DNA of 31,984 nt from an uncultured Sutterella sp. (GTDB lineage: Bacteria > Pseudomonadota > Gammaproteobacteria > Burkholderiales > Burkholderiaceae_F): the NCBI GenBank assembly GCA_900757865.1, contig CAAEPH010000001.1:1-31984 (forward strand), in the 5' to 3' direction. This document shows positions 23,164-31,576 of the stretch, piece after piece. Below the pieces are notes generated by a model. It worked only from the letters and a program-made list of their open reading frames with translations, was not told where the DNA came from and ran no database searches. The translations under genes were made by a program, and so were the position numbers. How positions within the stretch are numbered: position 1 is the stretch's first letter; every line of letters begins with the position of its first letter.

Positions 23164-26100
23164 ATGACTGAGCCCAAGTTTGTCCATCTGCGTATGCATA
23201 CGGAGTACTCCGTAACCGATGGGATTACTCGAATCGATCCAGCGATTCATCGTGTAGCGGAATCAGGTGGGGTGGCGCTTGGGATCACGGATGCCATGAA
23301 TGTGTTTGGTGGTTTGCGTTTTTATACGCACGCCCAACAAGCCGGACTAAAACCCGTTTTGGGTTGTGATATCAAAATCAAGAACCCGGGCTTTCCTAAC
23401 AATCCCTATCGAATGGCTCTTTATTGCATGAACCACACCGGCTATCACAATTTGTGTGAGTTACTGACGCGGGCATATTTGAAGATGGATGATGAGTACC
23501 GCGGTCAAATCAAAGAGGATTGGTTTGATGAGCCCGGGCTGACCGAGGGGTTGATCCTTCTCACAGGGGGACCTGATGGTCGCTTAGGTCGTTTGATCAG
23601 TTTAGGCATGGAAAAGACGGGACACACTGAGCTCAATCACTGGGCCAAACGCTTCCCCGATCGACTTTATGTCGAACTGCAACGAGCAGGACGCCCTTCT
23701 GATGAGTCGATTGTTCATTTTTTAGCCAATTTGGCGGCAGAAGCCCATCTCCCCATGGTGGCTACGCACCCGATTCAATTCCTCAACCCCGAGGACTTTG
23801 AGGCTCATGAGGTTCGTTGTTGTATTGCGGAGGGGTATACGATTTCTGACCCTCGGCGTGATAAGCGCTTCACCAAAGAGCAATACATGAAAAGTGAAGC
23901 GCAAATGTGCAAGCTGTTTGCCGATATTCCCTCGGCTTTAGCTAACTCTGTCGAAATTGCCAAGCGTTGTAATCTCGATGGCGTGCTCAGTAAACCGCAG
24001 TTGCCTGTCTTTCCAACGCCCGAAGGGATGTCGTTGGATGACTATATGGATCAGCTCTCTCGAGAAGGTCTTGAAAAACGCTTGGCCTTTTTATATCCCG
24101 ATGAAAAAGAACGCGAGGAGAAACGCCCTGCCTATGTGGAGCGCTTGGATTATGAGCTGGGGATTATCAAGAAGATGCAATTCCCGGGTTACTTCCTTAT
24201 CGTTCAGGACTTCATTAACTGGTCCAAGACGCACGGTGTGCCTGTTGGACCAGGGCGTGGGTCGGGGGCGGGCTCCTTGGTGGCGTATTCGCTGGGTATT
24301 ACCGATTTGGATCCGTTGAAGTTTGACTTGCTGTTTGAACGTTTTCTTAATCCAGAACGCGTTTCGATGCCTGACTTTGACGTGGACTTTTGTCAATACA
24401 ACCGCGATCGCACGATTGAATATGTGAAACAAACTTACGGTGCTGATGCTGTGAGTCAGATCGCCACGTTTGGTACCTTAGGGGCCAAGGCTGTGGTACG
24501 TGACGTCGCGCGTGTGCTCAACGTGCCGTTTTCTAAGGCCGATCGTCTCTCGAAATTAATCCCTGCGCAACCCGGAAAAAACGTGACTCTGGATGAGACG
24601 TTAGAGACCGTTCCCGAATTTAAAGAGGCCATTGAGGGCGATGAGCAATTCAAAGAGCTCATGCGCTTAGCCCGTCCCCTGGAGGGCATTACACGTAATT
24701 TGGGTATGCACGCGGGTGGGGTTTTAATCGCGCCGGGCAAACTCACCGATTTTTGTCCTCTTTACAACTCCGATGGTGCGCCTGAAAACACCATTTCCCA
24801 ATTTGACAAAAAGGACGTCGAAAATGTGGGCTTGGTCAAGTTTGACTTTTTGGGTTTGACCACCTTGTCCATCTTGCAGAAGTGCAAAGAGTATATCGAT
24901 CAACTCAATCCTGGCATGGATTTCCGACTGGAACGAATCCCAATCGACGATGAAGAAACGTATCGCTGCTTCCAAACGGCCAATACCATTGCGGTCTTCC
25001 AGTTTGAATCCACGGGGATGCAGAGCTTGTTGCGTGATGCTCGACCCGACCGCCTGGAAGATTTGGTGGCTTTAAACGCTCTTTATCGTCCAGGCCCAAT
25101 GGACCTGATTCCGGACTTTATTGCTCGCAAATTTGGTAAGCAAGAGGTCACTTACCTTGACCAACGTATGGAGCCTGTTCTGCGGGAAACCTACGGCATC
25201 ATGGTCTATCAGGAACAGGTGATGCGTGTGGCACAGGTGGTCGGTGGCTATTCGTTGGGTGGCGCTGACTTGCTTCGCCGTGCAATGGGTAAAAAGAATG
25301 TCGAAGAAATGAAGCGCCAACGTGCAGTCTTCATTAAAGGTGCTGCTGAACGTGGTGTGAAAGAATCGGTTGCCACGGAAATCTTTGACTTGATGGAAAA
25401 GTTCGCGGGCTACGGTTTCAATAAGTCGCACGCTGCGGCCTACTCTTATGTCGCTTATCAGACGGCGTACCTTAAGGTGCATCATACGGCAGCTTTCATG
25501 GCGGCCAACCTTTGTATGATGATGGATCAGGCCGAAAAGATGAAGGAACTGATCGATGACGCCAAGCGTAACGGTGTTTCTCTGTTGCCCCCAGATATCA
25601 ATGCCTCGGACTGGTTCTTCACAGCTCCCGACAAAGAACATATTCGCTACGGTCTCGGTGGCATCAAAGGGGTCGGGCGACAGATGGTGGACGGTATTTT
25701 GGCTGCTCGCCAGAAGGATGGCCCTTTTAAAGATCTGTTCGATCTCACGGCGCGCGTGCAAGGGTTGTCGTCTCGCGTTTTGGAAAACATGATTCGCGCA
25801 GGGACCTTTGATTCGTTGGATCCCGATCGAGGCAAACTTTTTGCTAACGTGGCTCAAGCGATCACTGCTGGCCAAACGGTGGCGGCCAACGAAGGGCAAA
25901 GCAGTCTTTTTGGTGAGTCGGATGAACCCGAGCGCATTGTGAATTGGTTAGAGGCGCCCTCGTGGAGTGGTCCTAAACAATTGATGGAAGAAAAGAGTGC
26001 ATTGGGATTTTGGCTCTCGGGGCATTTGTTTGATTACTACACGCAAGAGGTTGAACGATATAAACCCACCGGTTTACAAGCTGTTCAAGCTATGCATGTG

Positions 26101-26607
26101 GCTAAAGGCGGGCAGGAGGTTCGCATTGCGGGAGTGGTGACGGCAAGCAAACTGGTTCAAGGTCGCAACGGTCGCTTTGGGGTGGTAACACTCGATGATG
26201 GGGAGGCCAGCCTAGAGATTCGCTGTTTCGAAGAAACGTGGAATCAGTACAAACACAGCTTTGCTCCGGATACCTTGGTGTTTTGCCGCATTCAAGTTCG
26301 TTATTCCGAGTTCCGCAAAGCCAACAGCTATACGCTAGTGGAAGCATTATCCTTAGCCACGTTCCGAACTCGCCAAGCAGATCACTTGGAAATTGAGCTC
26401 GGCGATTGCGAAGGAACAATGTTTAAAGATCTGAAGGGCGCTTTGCTTTCACTGAAATCGTCCGATGGGCTCAACGTGGGCATTCGAATCCACAACAAGG
26501 ACCTCGAAGGCCTTGTTTATCTCCCCTTCACGATTAAGGGCTCCGATAAGAACATGGATACGCTGATGGAACAAAAAGCGATTAAATCGGTTCGTGTTGT
26601 ATACTAA
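23164..26607 (+). CDS. dnaE: DNA polymerase III alpha subunit
   Basis: This is the replicative polymerase subunit. The 1147 residues compare with 1160 in E. coli. In order they show an N-terminal PHP domain (FVHLRMHTEYSVTDG), the palm with PGRGSGAGSLVAY and the catalytic PDFDVDF (Asp406 and Asp408), the third acidic residue Asp561 in VKFDFLGL, fingers with YQEQVMRVAQ and GYGFNKSHAAAYS, a helix-hairpin-helix region (YGLGGIKGVG), the OB domain (VRIAGVVTASKLVQGRNGR), and the C-terminal tau-binding region. The start at 23164 is supported by AAGGAAG about ten bases upstream and by homology; the frame is open back to 23137. It stands alone, with an AT-rich gap downstream. Confidence 0.98.
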   Translation: MTEPKFVHLRMHTEYSVTDGITRIDPAIHRVAESGGVALGITDAMNVFGGLRFYTHAQQAGLKPVLGCDIKIKNPGFPNNPYRMALYCMNHTGYHNLCELLTRAYLKMDDEYRGQIKEDWFDEPGLTEGLILLTGGPDGRLGRLISLGMEKTGHTELNHWAKRFPDRLYVELQRAGRPSDESIVHFLANLAAEAHLPMVATHPIQFLNPEDFEAHEVRCCIAEGYTISDPRRDKRFTKEQYMKSEAQMCKLFADIPSALANSVEIAKRCNLDGVLSKPQLPVFPTPEGMSLDDYMDQLSREGLEKRLAFLYPDEKEREEKRPAYVERLDYELGIIKKMQFPGYFLIVQDFINWSKTHGVPVGPGRGSGAGSLVAYSLGITDLDPLKFDLLFERFLNPERVSMPDFDVDFCQYNRDRTIEYVKQTYGADAVSQIATFGTLGAKAVVRDVARVLNVPFSKADRLSKLIPAQPGKNVTLDETLETVPEFKEAIEGDEQFKELMRLARPLEGITRNLGMHAGGVLIAPGKLTDFCPLYNSDGAPENTISQFDKKDVENVGLVKFDFLGLTTLSILQKCKEYIDQLNPGMDFRLERIPIDDEETYRCFQTANTIAVFQFESTGMQSLLRDARPDRLEDLVALNALYRPGPMDLIPDFIARKFGKQEVTYLDQRMEPVLRETYGIMVYQEQVMRVAQVVGGYSLGGADLLRRAMGKKNVEEMKRQRAVFIKGAAERGVKESVATEIFDLMEKFAGYGFNKSHAAAYSYVAYQTAYLKVHHTAAFMAANLCMMMDQAEKMKELIDDAKRNGVSLLPPDINASDWFFTAPDKEHIRYGLGGIKGVGRQMVDGILAARQKDGPFKDLFDLTARVQGLSSRVLENMIRAGTFDSLDPDRGKLFANVAQAITAGQTVAANEGQSSLFGESDEPERIVNWLEAPSWSGPKQLMEEKSALGFWLSGHLFDYYTQEVERYKPTGLQAVQAMHVAKGGQEVRIAGVVTASKLVQGRNGRFGVVTLDDGEASLEIRCFEETWNQYKHSFAPDTLVFCRIQVRYSEFRKANSYTLVEALSLATFRTRQADHLEIELGDCEGTMFKDLKGALLSLKSSDGLNVGIRIHNKDLEGLVYLPFTIKGSDKNMDTLMEQKAIKSVRVVY

Positions 26608-26804
26608 GCGTATTCGCTAATACCTTGATATTTCTTAGTAGAGACGAGATATAAGCAAATATAAACAATATTCGATGCTATCAAAGAAAGGGTGGATCGA
26701 ACTGCTGCTTTAGATATATCTCTGAAAAATTTGCGTTTAGATGATTTATGCACAAATATGCGTAAACAGTATTGAGTGATGAAGTCAGGAGAGTGAGGCA
26801 GGAA

Positions 26805-27851
26805 ATGAGTTTTGGGTTGTCAACAGACTCGTTGCAATGGTCGAATCATTTTGTTCAGCAAATTGGATTGCTTGACGAATTTAAAGGGGCGTGGAATGTT
26901 CAACGACAAAGCGCCACTATTGACGTAGCTGGACTCAAAAAGAAAATGCTATTGGATTCAGCCGGGGCCTCGTTTCGTTTATCGGGTAAGAAGCTCGATC
27001 AAGATGAGGTTGGTGCGTTTTTTGAGAATCCCAGTGCGGTCCAAGATCGTGAAGAAGCTCGCTGGATTTGGGGGCTTCGCGACCTCTTTCTCTATGTGGA
27101 GTCTGAAGCGCCTAATTTAGAGATTAATGAGGAATTGCTGTTTGACCTTCAATTACGCTTTTGCTATTACCTACCGACATCGGTTACGGGTGAACTGGGA
27201 TATAAACAAAGCGAGAGTGTGTGGAAGGTGGGTGGTCGTGTGCTCGCCGAAAGTGTCCCTGCTCAATATGTTGCGCAGGAGATGAAGACATTACTGTCAT
27301 GGTACGAGACGGAACGGCAACGCTATGTGTTGCATCCGATTTTACTTTCAGGGATGTTCTCGGCTCTATTTATGGCGATTCAGCCGTTTGAAAAAGGTAA
27401 CGAGCATGTGGCGAGAGCCTTGCGGGAGTTGATATTGTTGCAAGCTGGGTATGATCACTTGCGTTTAGCTTCACTTGAGAGGGTATTGGAAGGCCGGCAA
27501 CGCCCATACCTTGACGCAGCCAGTATGACCGTACGATCTGTGTTAGAGGGTTCGCCCGATTGGACACCATGGTTGCAGTGCTATCTTGGGGCTCTGACTG
27601 AACAGCTTCAAGCCATTAAGATTTCGATGGATGAACAGGATCGACGCACTGCGGTGCCTCCTTTGGCCAAAACCATTTTGGAGTTTGCCCAGAAACGGCG
27701 CAGTTTTAAAATGGCCGAACTCGAAACCTTTACCAAAGAAAGTCGCTCCACGTTGCTCTACCATATTCAGCGCTTGGTGAAATCAGGGGATTTGGTTCGA
27801 CGTGGCAGTGGCAAGGGAACCTTTTACGGTCCGAGACAGTCTAAGTTTTAG
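26805..27851 (+). CDS. Degenerate Fic-domain protein with C-terminal winged helix
   Basis: The 348 residues follow the layout of Fic family proteins (AMP or other nucleotide transfer to target proteins), but the active-site motif HPFxxGNGR appears as QPFEKGNEH (193-201). The catalytic His is Gln, the second Gly is Glu and the Arg is His. The flanks still match: HPILLSGMFSALFMAI before and ARALRELILLQAGY after. The N-terminal segment ASFRLSGKKLDQDEV (55-69) resembles the inhibitory SSxIEG region, but its Glu is Ser60. The last 60 residues (ILEFAQKRRSFKMAELETFT to GTFYGP) form a winged-helix DNA-binding domain. Hence it is probably a catalytically dead regulator; this is inference. GAGG sits six bases before ATG 26805. 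The 200-bp gap upstream is AT-rich with repeated TTTAGAT, consistent with its own promoter. Confidence 0.75.
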   Translation: MSFGLSTDSLQWSNHFVQQIGLLDEFKGAWNVQRQSATIDVAGLKKKMLLDSAGASFRLSGKKLDQDEVGAFFENPSAVQDREEARWIWGLRDLFLYVESEAPNLEINEELLFDLQLRFCYYLPTSVTGELGYKQSESVWKVGGRVLAESVPAQYVAQEMKTLLSWYETERQRYVLHPILLSGMFSALFMAIQPFEKGNEHVARALRELILLQAGYDHLRLASLERVLEGRQRPYLDAASMTVRSVLEGSPDWTPWLQCYLGALTEQLQAIKISMDEQDRRTAVPPLAKTILEFAQKRRSFKMAELETFTKESRSTLLYHIQRLVKSGDLVRRGSGKGTFYGPRQSKF

Positions 27852-27889
27852 ACAAAAAACGAGTGCCCAGTAGGAGGATGGATAGGTAG

Positions 27890-27928
27890 AAAAAAAGGTG
27901 AACATTTCGAACAACGTTCACCTTTTTT
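27890..27928. terminator. Bidirectional terminator between the Fic-like gene and the tRNA operon
   Basis: The stem GGTGAAC/GTTCACC (27897-27903 with 27916-27922) is flanked by six A and six T, giving a T-run on both strands. It serves the convergent Fic-like gene and tRNA-His end. Confidence 0.9.
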
Positions 27929-27934
27929 AGAATG

Positions 27935-28011
27935 TGGGGTGGGAAATGGGACTCGAACCCACGACAACCGGAATCACAATCCGGGACTCTACCAACTGAG
28001 CTATTCCCACC
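27935..28011 (-). tRNA. tRNA-His, anticodon GTG
   Basis: The cloverleaf is complete, with anticodon stem CCGGA/TCCGG and loop TTGTGAT. It has the extra G at position -1 opposite C73 that marks tRNA-His (77 nt in total), and the CCA is encoded. It is last in the three-tRNA operon. Confidence 0.96.
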
Positions 28012-28020
28012 ATCAAAAAC

Positions 28021-28097
28021 TGGCCTGCCCGACAGGAATCGAACCTGTGACCCTCTGCTTAGAAGGCAGATGCTCTATCCGACTGAGCTACGGGCAG
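28021..28097 (-). tRNA. tRNA-Arg, anticodon TCT
   Basis: The acceptor CTGCCCG/CGGGCAG, anticodon stem TCTGC/GCAGA with loop CTTCTAA (reading AGA), and T-arm ACAGG/CCTGT are visible. The CCA is encoded after discriminator G73. It is ten bases from tRNA-His. Confidence 0.96.
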
Positions 28098-28129
28098 GCG
28101 ATCTGTTTGGTACAGTACAGCGAAAAACA

Positions 28130-28206
28130 TGGTCGGGGTGAAGAGATTCGAACTCCCGACATCCTGCTCCCAAAGCAGGCGCGCTACCAGACTGCGCTAC
28201 ACCCCG
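28130..28206 (-). tRNA. tRNA-Pro, anticodon TGG
   Basis: The acceptor CGGGGTG/CACCCCG, anticodon stem CCTGC/GCAGG with loop TTTGGGA (anticodon TGG), and encoded CCA are visible. It is first in the operon, five bases from the predicted transcription start. Confidence 0.96.
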
Positions 28207-28217
28207 AAGAGAAGAGA

Positions 28218-28247
28218 ATGATACACGATTCTGAAGAAAAATGCCAA
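28218..28247 (-). promoter_or_regulatory. Promoter of the tRNA-Pro/Arg/His operon
   Basis: On minus, TTGGCA (28242-28247) and TATCAT (28218-28223) are separated by 18 bp, with transcription predicted near 28211. Both boxes are close to the sigma-70 consensus and rightly placed for a stable-RNA operon. Confidence 0.75.
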
Positions 28248-28375
28248 ATCGTCACCGAAAAAAAAGTTTTGGAAAATCAAACGGGCGATTTTGTGGATGG
28301 GAAACAGAAAAAAAAGGTGCGCTTCGCTTAAAATAATGCGAATTTTAACCTCCTAACCCCCTCTGGAGAAAACTC

Positions 28376-29794
28376 ATGGACGACAATTCAAACGATCCTT
28401 TACACGCCAAGAAAAAAGCGTGGTCTGGCCGTTTTTCTGAACCGGTCGACGCCTTTGTTTTGCGCTATACCGCCAGCGTGGATTTTGATAAGCGTATGGC
28501 CATGGCCGATATTGATGGCTCGTTAGCGCATGCTGCAATGCTCACTAAAGTGGGTGTCATCTCTCAACAAGACTTGGATGATATTCGTCGCGGGATGGCG
28601 CAGATTCGTCAAGAAATTGAACGTGGCGAGTTTGCTTGGCAATTGGAACTCGAAGACGTGCATCTCAATATTGAGGCAAGATTGACGGCCTTAATTGGTG
28701 ATGCTGGTAAGCGCTTACACACAGGCCGCTCGCGTAACGACCAAGTCGCAACCGATATTCGTTTGTATGTTCGTGGTGAACTCGATCAAATCGTTTCTCG
28801 TCTCGAACATTTGCAGGATGTGCTCGTGCATCAAGCCGAACGCGGTGCCGACATTATCATGCCGGGCTTTACGCACATGCAGGTGGCTCAGCCCGTGACT
28901 TTTGGTCACCATATGCTCGCGTACGTTGAGATGTTTGAGCGTGACCGTGAACGCCTTTTAGATTTGCGCCATCGTATCAACCGCTCACCCTTGGGGGCTG
29001 CGGCTTTGGCTGGCACCACCTATCCGATCGACCGTGAGTATTCTGCTCAGTTACTGGGCTTTGAAGCGGTCGCTCAGAACTCTTTGGATGCGGTCTCGGA
29101 TCGTGATTTTGCTGTGGAATTTTGCGCAGCAGCCTCATTGATCATGATGCATATTTCGCGCTTGTCTGAAGAGTTGATCATTTGGATGAGTCAGCGTTTT
29201 AGCTTCATCAAGTTGCCGGATCGTTTCACAACGGGCAGTTCGATTATGCCGCAGAAGAAAAATCCCGACGTTCCTGAAACTGCTCGTGGCAAATCAGGTC
29301 GTGTCTACGGGGATTTGATTTCTTTGCTGGCGGTCATGAAGGGTACTCCCTTGGCGTACAACAAGGATTTCCAAGAAGATAAAGAACCGCTCTTTGATGC
29401 CATTGACACGGTTAAGGATACGTTGCGTGCCTTCTGTGACATGATGGCTGGCGTAGAACCCCAGCCCAAAGCGATGATGGCAGCTTGCCAAGCAGGTTTT
29501 CCCACCGCCACCGACTTGGCTGACTATTTGGTGCGTCACGGTGTTCCGTTCCGTACGGCACACGATATCGTGGGGCAGGTGGTTCGTGAAGCTGCTCAGC
29601 GCGAATGTGGTCTCGAAGAGTTGCCTCTGGACGTGCTGCAGAGCTTTAGCCCAGTTATTGGGGATGATGTCTATGCTGTGCTCACTTTGGAAGGCTCGGT
29701 GAAGGCTCGAAACCATTTAGGCGGCACCGCACCGAACCAGGTGAAGGCTCAAGTTGAACGCTGGAAGGCGATTATCGCGAGTCGCCAAGCCTAA
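28376..29794 (+). CDS. argH: Argininosuccinate lyase
   Basis: It splits argininosuccinate into arginine and fumarate, the last step of arginine synthesis, as a cytoplasmic tetramer. The 472 residues are slightly above the usual 460, with a short polar N-terminal extension before KKAWSGRFSEP. Family motifs are LHTGRSRNDQVATD, the superfamily signature GSSIMPQKKNPDVPE (287-301) with the mobile catalytic loop, and YNKDFQEDKEPLFD. GGAG lies nine bases before the ATG. An inverted repeat TTAAAAT/ATTTTAA (28328-28334 with 28342-28348) sits at the likely promoter; it does not match an ArgR box. A strong terminator follows, so it is a single-gene unit. Confidence 0.97.
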   Translation: MDDNSNDPLHAKKKAWSGRFSEPVDAFVLRYTASVDFDKRMAMADIDGSLAHAAMLTKVGVISQQDLDDIRRGMAQIRQEIERGEFAWQLELEDVHLNIEARLTALIGDAGKRLHTGRSRNDQVATDIRLYVRGELDQIVSRLEHLQDVLVHQAERGADIIMPGFTHMQVAQPVTFGHHMLAYVEMFERDRERLLDLRHRINRSPLGAAALAGTTYPIDREYSAQLLGFEAVAQNSLDAVSDRDFAVEFCAAASLIMMHISRLSEELIIWMSQRFSFIKLPDRFTTGSSIMPQKKNPDVPETARGKSGRVYGDLISLLAVMKGTPLAYNKDFQEDKEPLFDAIDTVKDTLRAFCDMMAGVEPQPKAMMAACQAGFPTATDLADYLVRHGVPFRTAHDIVGQVVREAAQRECGLEELPLDVLQSFSPVIGDDVYAVLTLEGSVKARNHLGGTAPNQVKAQVERWKAIIASRQA

Positions 29795-29855
29795 GTAGGT
29801 AGTTTTCCTCACAAAATTTAATTGCCCGCAACAGCTTTGAAGCGAGCTAACAATT

Positions 29856-29881
29856 AAGCCCGACGTTGTCGGGCTTTTTTT
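29856..29881 (+). terminator. Terminator after argH
   Basis: A perfect 9-bp stem AAGCCCGAC/GTCGGGCTT (29856-29864 with 29868-29876) with loop GTT is followed by further T, seven in a row in all. Confidence 0.93.
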
Positions 29882-29924
29882 GTCACTTAACCGTAGACTT
29901 TTTTTGTCACGATTTTGACATTTT

Positions 29925-29953
29925 TTGACCTTTTTAAGATAGCTGGCTATCTT
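29925..29953 (+). promoter_or_regulatory. Candidate promoter of the symporter gene
   Basis: TTGACC (29925-29930) and TATCTT (29948-29953) are 17 bp apart. A better -35 (TTGACA, 29915-29920) has no good -10 at the right distance. The region upstream is a series of T-tracts (see findings). Confidence 0.4.
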
Positions 29954-29983
29954 CCCAACCAACTCAGCTTTCGGAACGTCCCT

Positions 29984-31489
29984 ATGCTTGATTTTGTCGA
30001 CTTTCTCAATAGCATTATTTGGTCACCCGTTTTGGTTGGCCTGTGCTTGTTTGCGGGTTTGCTCTTTTCGATTCGTACCCGCTTTGTTCAATTGCGTTTA
30101 ATCCCAGAGATGTGGCGTCTTCTCTTTCAGAAAAAAGAGGACGAGATTGGGCTCTCGAGTTTTCAGGCTTTAAGCCTAACCTTAGCAAGCCGCGTAGGGA
30201 CCGGCAATATTGCAGGGGTGGCAACGGCTATTTGTTTTGGTGGTCCAGGGGCCTTACTTTGGATGTGGATGATGGCCTTTTTAGGGGCTTCAAGTGCGTT
30301 TGTGGAATCGACTTTGGGTCAAGTGTACAAAGAACGCTTGGAAGGTCAGTATCGTGGTGGCCCCGCTTTTTATATTGAAAAAGGCTTGCATAACCGCCTT
30401 TTTGCATGGACCTTTGCGATCGTGACCATTCTCGCATCGGTCTTTTTCTGTCCAGGTGTACAGAGTAATTCGATTGCTCAGGCGTGGGACAAGGCTTTCA
30501 ACATTTCTCCAGAGGTGACTGCGGCCATTATTGGGTCACTGCTGTGCTTTGTGATTGTGGGAGGGCTACGTCGTATTGCGAACTTTTCCACGATCGTGGT
30601 GCCCTTTATGGCGCAAGCCTATATTGTGGTCGCTCTGATTGTTGTGGGGATCAATTACGAACAGATTCCTGCGTTGTTGAATTTGATCGTCTCGAGCGCA
30701 TTTGGCTTCGACTCCATGGCGGGCGGTATGCTCGGGGCGGCTATCTCGTGGGGCGTCAAACGTGGGATTTATTCCAATGAGGCCGGCCAAGGGACGGCTC
30801 CTCATGCGTCGTCAGCCGCTGCGGTGTCTCATCCTGCTAAACAAGGTTTGGTGCAGGCGTTTTCGGTGTATATCGATACGTTGTTTGTGTGCTCGGCAAC
30901 GGGTTTCATGATTTTGATGACGGGGTGTTACAACATCATCGACGCCGACGGTACACCGATTGTGAACAATTTGCCTGGCGTTGAAGCTGGGCCGGTGTAC
31001 ACGCAGGAGGCTATTAACAGCTTGATGCCAGGCTGGGGAAGCCCCTTCATTGGCGTGACGATTTTCTTCTTTGCGTTTACCACGATTTTGGGCTACTACT
31101 ACATGGCGGAAACGAATGTCGCGTATTTAAATCGCTATTTGAAAAAGCCCATTATGATCACCGTCTGTAAAGCGATCTTTATTGGTACCGTCACGTTTGG
31201 TGCCATTAAATCGTCCACGCTCATTTGGTCGATGGCTGACGTGGGTGTGGGTTGCATGGCTTGGCTCAACATCATTGCGATTTTCTTGCTGCAAGGTGTT
31301 GCGCTTAAGGCACTGAAAGACTATGAAGCGCAAAAAGCGCAAGGCATTAACCCCGTTTTCCACCCCGAGCGCTTAGGTATTGCCAATGCGACTTATTGGG
31401 AAGGTGGACGTGCTGAGGCGAACTTGGCGATTGAAGAAACCAGTGGGGTGGACAATTTAACCGGTTTGGATCCTCATAAGCCTGAATAA
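29984..31489 (+). CDS. Amino acid carrier, alanine or glycine:sodium symporter (AGCS) family
   Basis: The 501-residue inner-membrane protein imports a small neutral amino acid, usually alanine or glycine, with Na+. Roughly ten to eleven hydrophobic segments are readable. Family motifs are the FAGLLFSIRTRFVQLR start, SLTLASRVGTGNIAGVATAI, GGPGALLWMWMMAFLGASSAFVESTL with GQVYKE, RGGPAFYIEKGL, SWGVKRGIYSNEAGQGTAPHAS, and FAFTTILGYYYMAETNVAYL. I chose ATG 29984 (MLDFVDFLN, with CGGAA upstream) over a TTG at 29915 that overlaps the promoter. The hydrophilic C-terminal tail of about 55 residues is typical. The substrate is not decidable from sequence. It is a single-gene unit with its own terminator. 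Confidence 0.92.
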   Translation: MLDFVDFLNSIIWSPVLVGLCLFAGLLFSIRTRFVQLRLIPEMWRLLFQKKEDEIGLSSFQALSLTLASRVGTGNIAGVATAICFGGPGALLWMWMMAFLGASSAFVESTLGQVYKERLEGQYRGGPAFYIEKGLHNRLFAWTFAIVTILASVFFCPGVQSNSIAQAWDKAFNISPEVTAAIIGSLLCFVIVGGLRRIANFSTIVVPFMAQAYIVVALIVVGINYEQIPALLNLIVSSAFGFDSMAGGMLGAAISWGVKRGIYSNEAGQGTAPHASSAAAVSHPAKQGLVQAFSVYIDTLFVCSATGFMILMTGCYNIIDADGTPIVNNLPGVEAGPVYTQEAINSLMPGWGSPFIGVTIFFFAFTTILGYYYMAETNVAYLNRYLKKPIMITVCKAIFIGTVTFGAIKSSTLIWSMADVGVGCMAWLNIIAIFLLQGVALKALKDYEAQKAQGINPVFHPERLGIANATYWEGGRAEANLAIEETSGVDNLTGLDPHKPE

Positions 31490-31512
31490 AACCTTTTTGA
31501 GAGAGATAAGAC

Positions 31513-31548
31513 AAAGGCACGATGTTCAAAGAGCACCGTGCCTTTTTT
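31513..31548 (+). terminator. Terminator after the symporter gene
   Basis: A 9-bp stem AAAGGCACG/CGTGCCTTT (31513-31521 with 31537-31545) with a 15-base loop ends in six T. Confidence 0.88.
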
Positions 31549-31576
31549 ATCACCTTGTGGTTGCGGGTTCAGTTAG

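Noticed and set aside
27932..28331. Plus-strand open frames across the tRNA cluster, with products resembling often-annotated hypothetical proteins
   Set aside because: They are the antisense of tRNA-His, tRNA-Arg and tRNA-Pro. Such translations are a well-known database artefact and have no ribosome binding site.
28328..28348. ArgR operator at the argH promoter
   Set aside because: The inverted repeat TTAAAAT/ATTTTAA is AT-rich and lacks the TGAAT/ATTCA core of ARG boxes.
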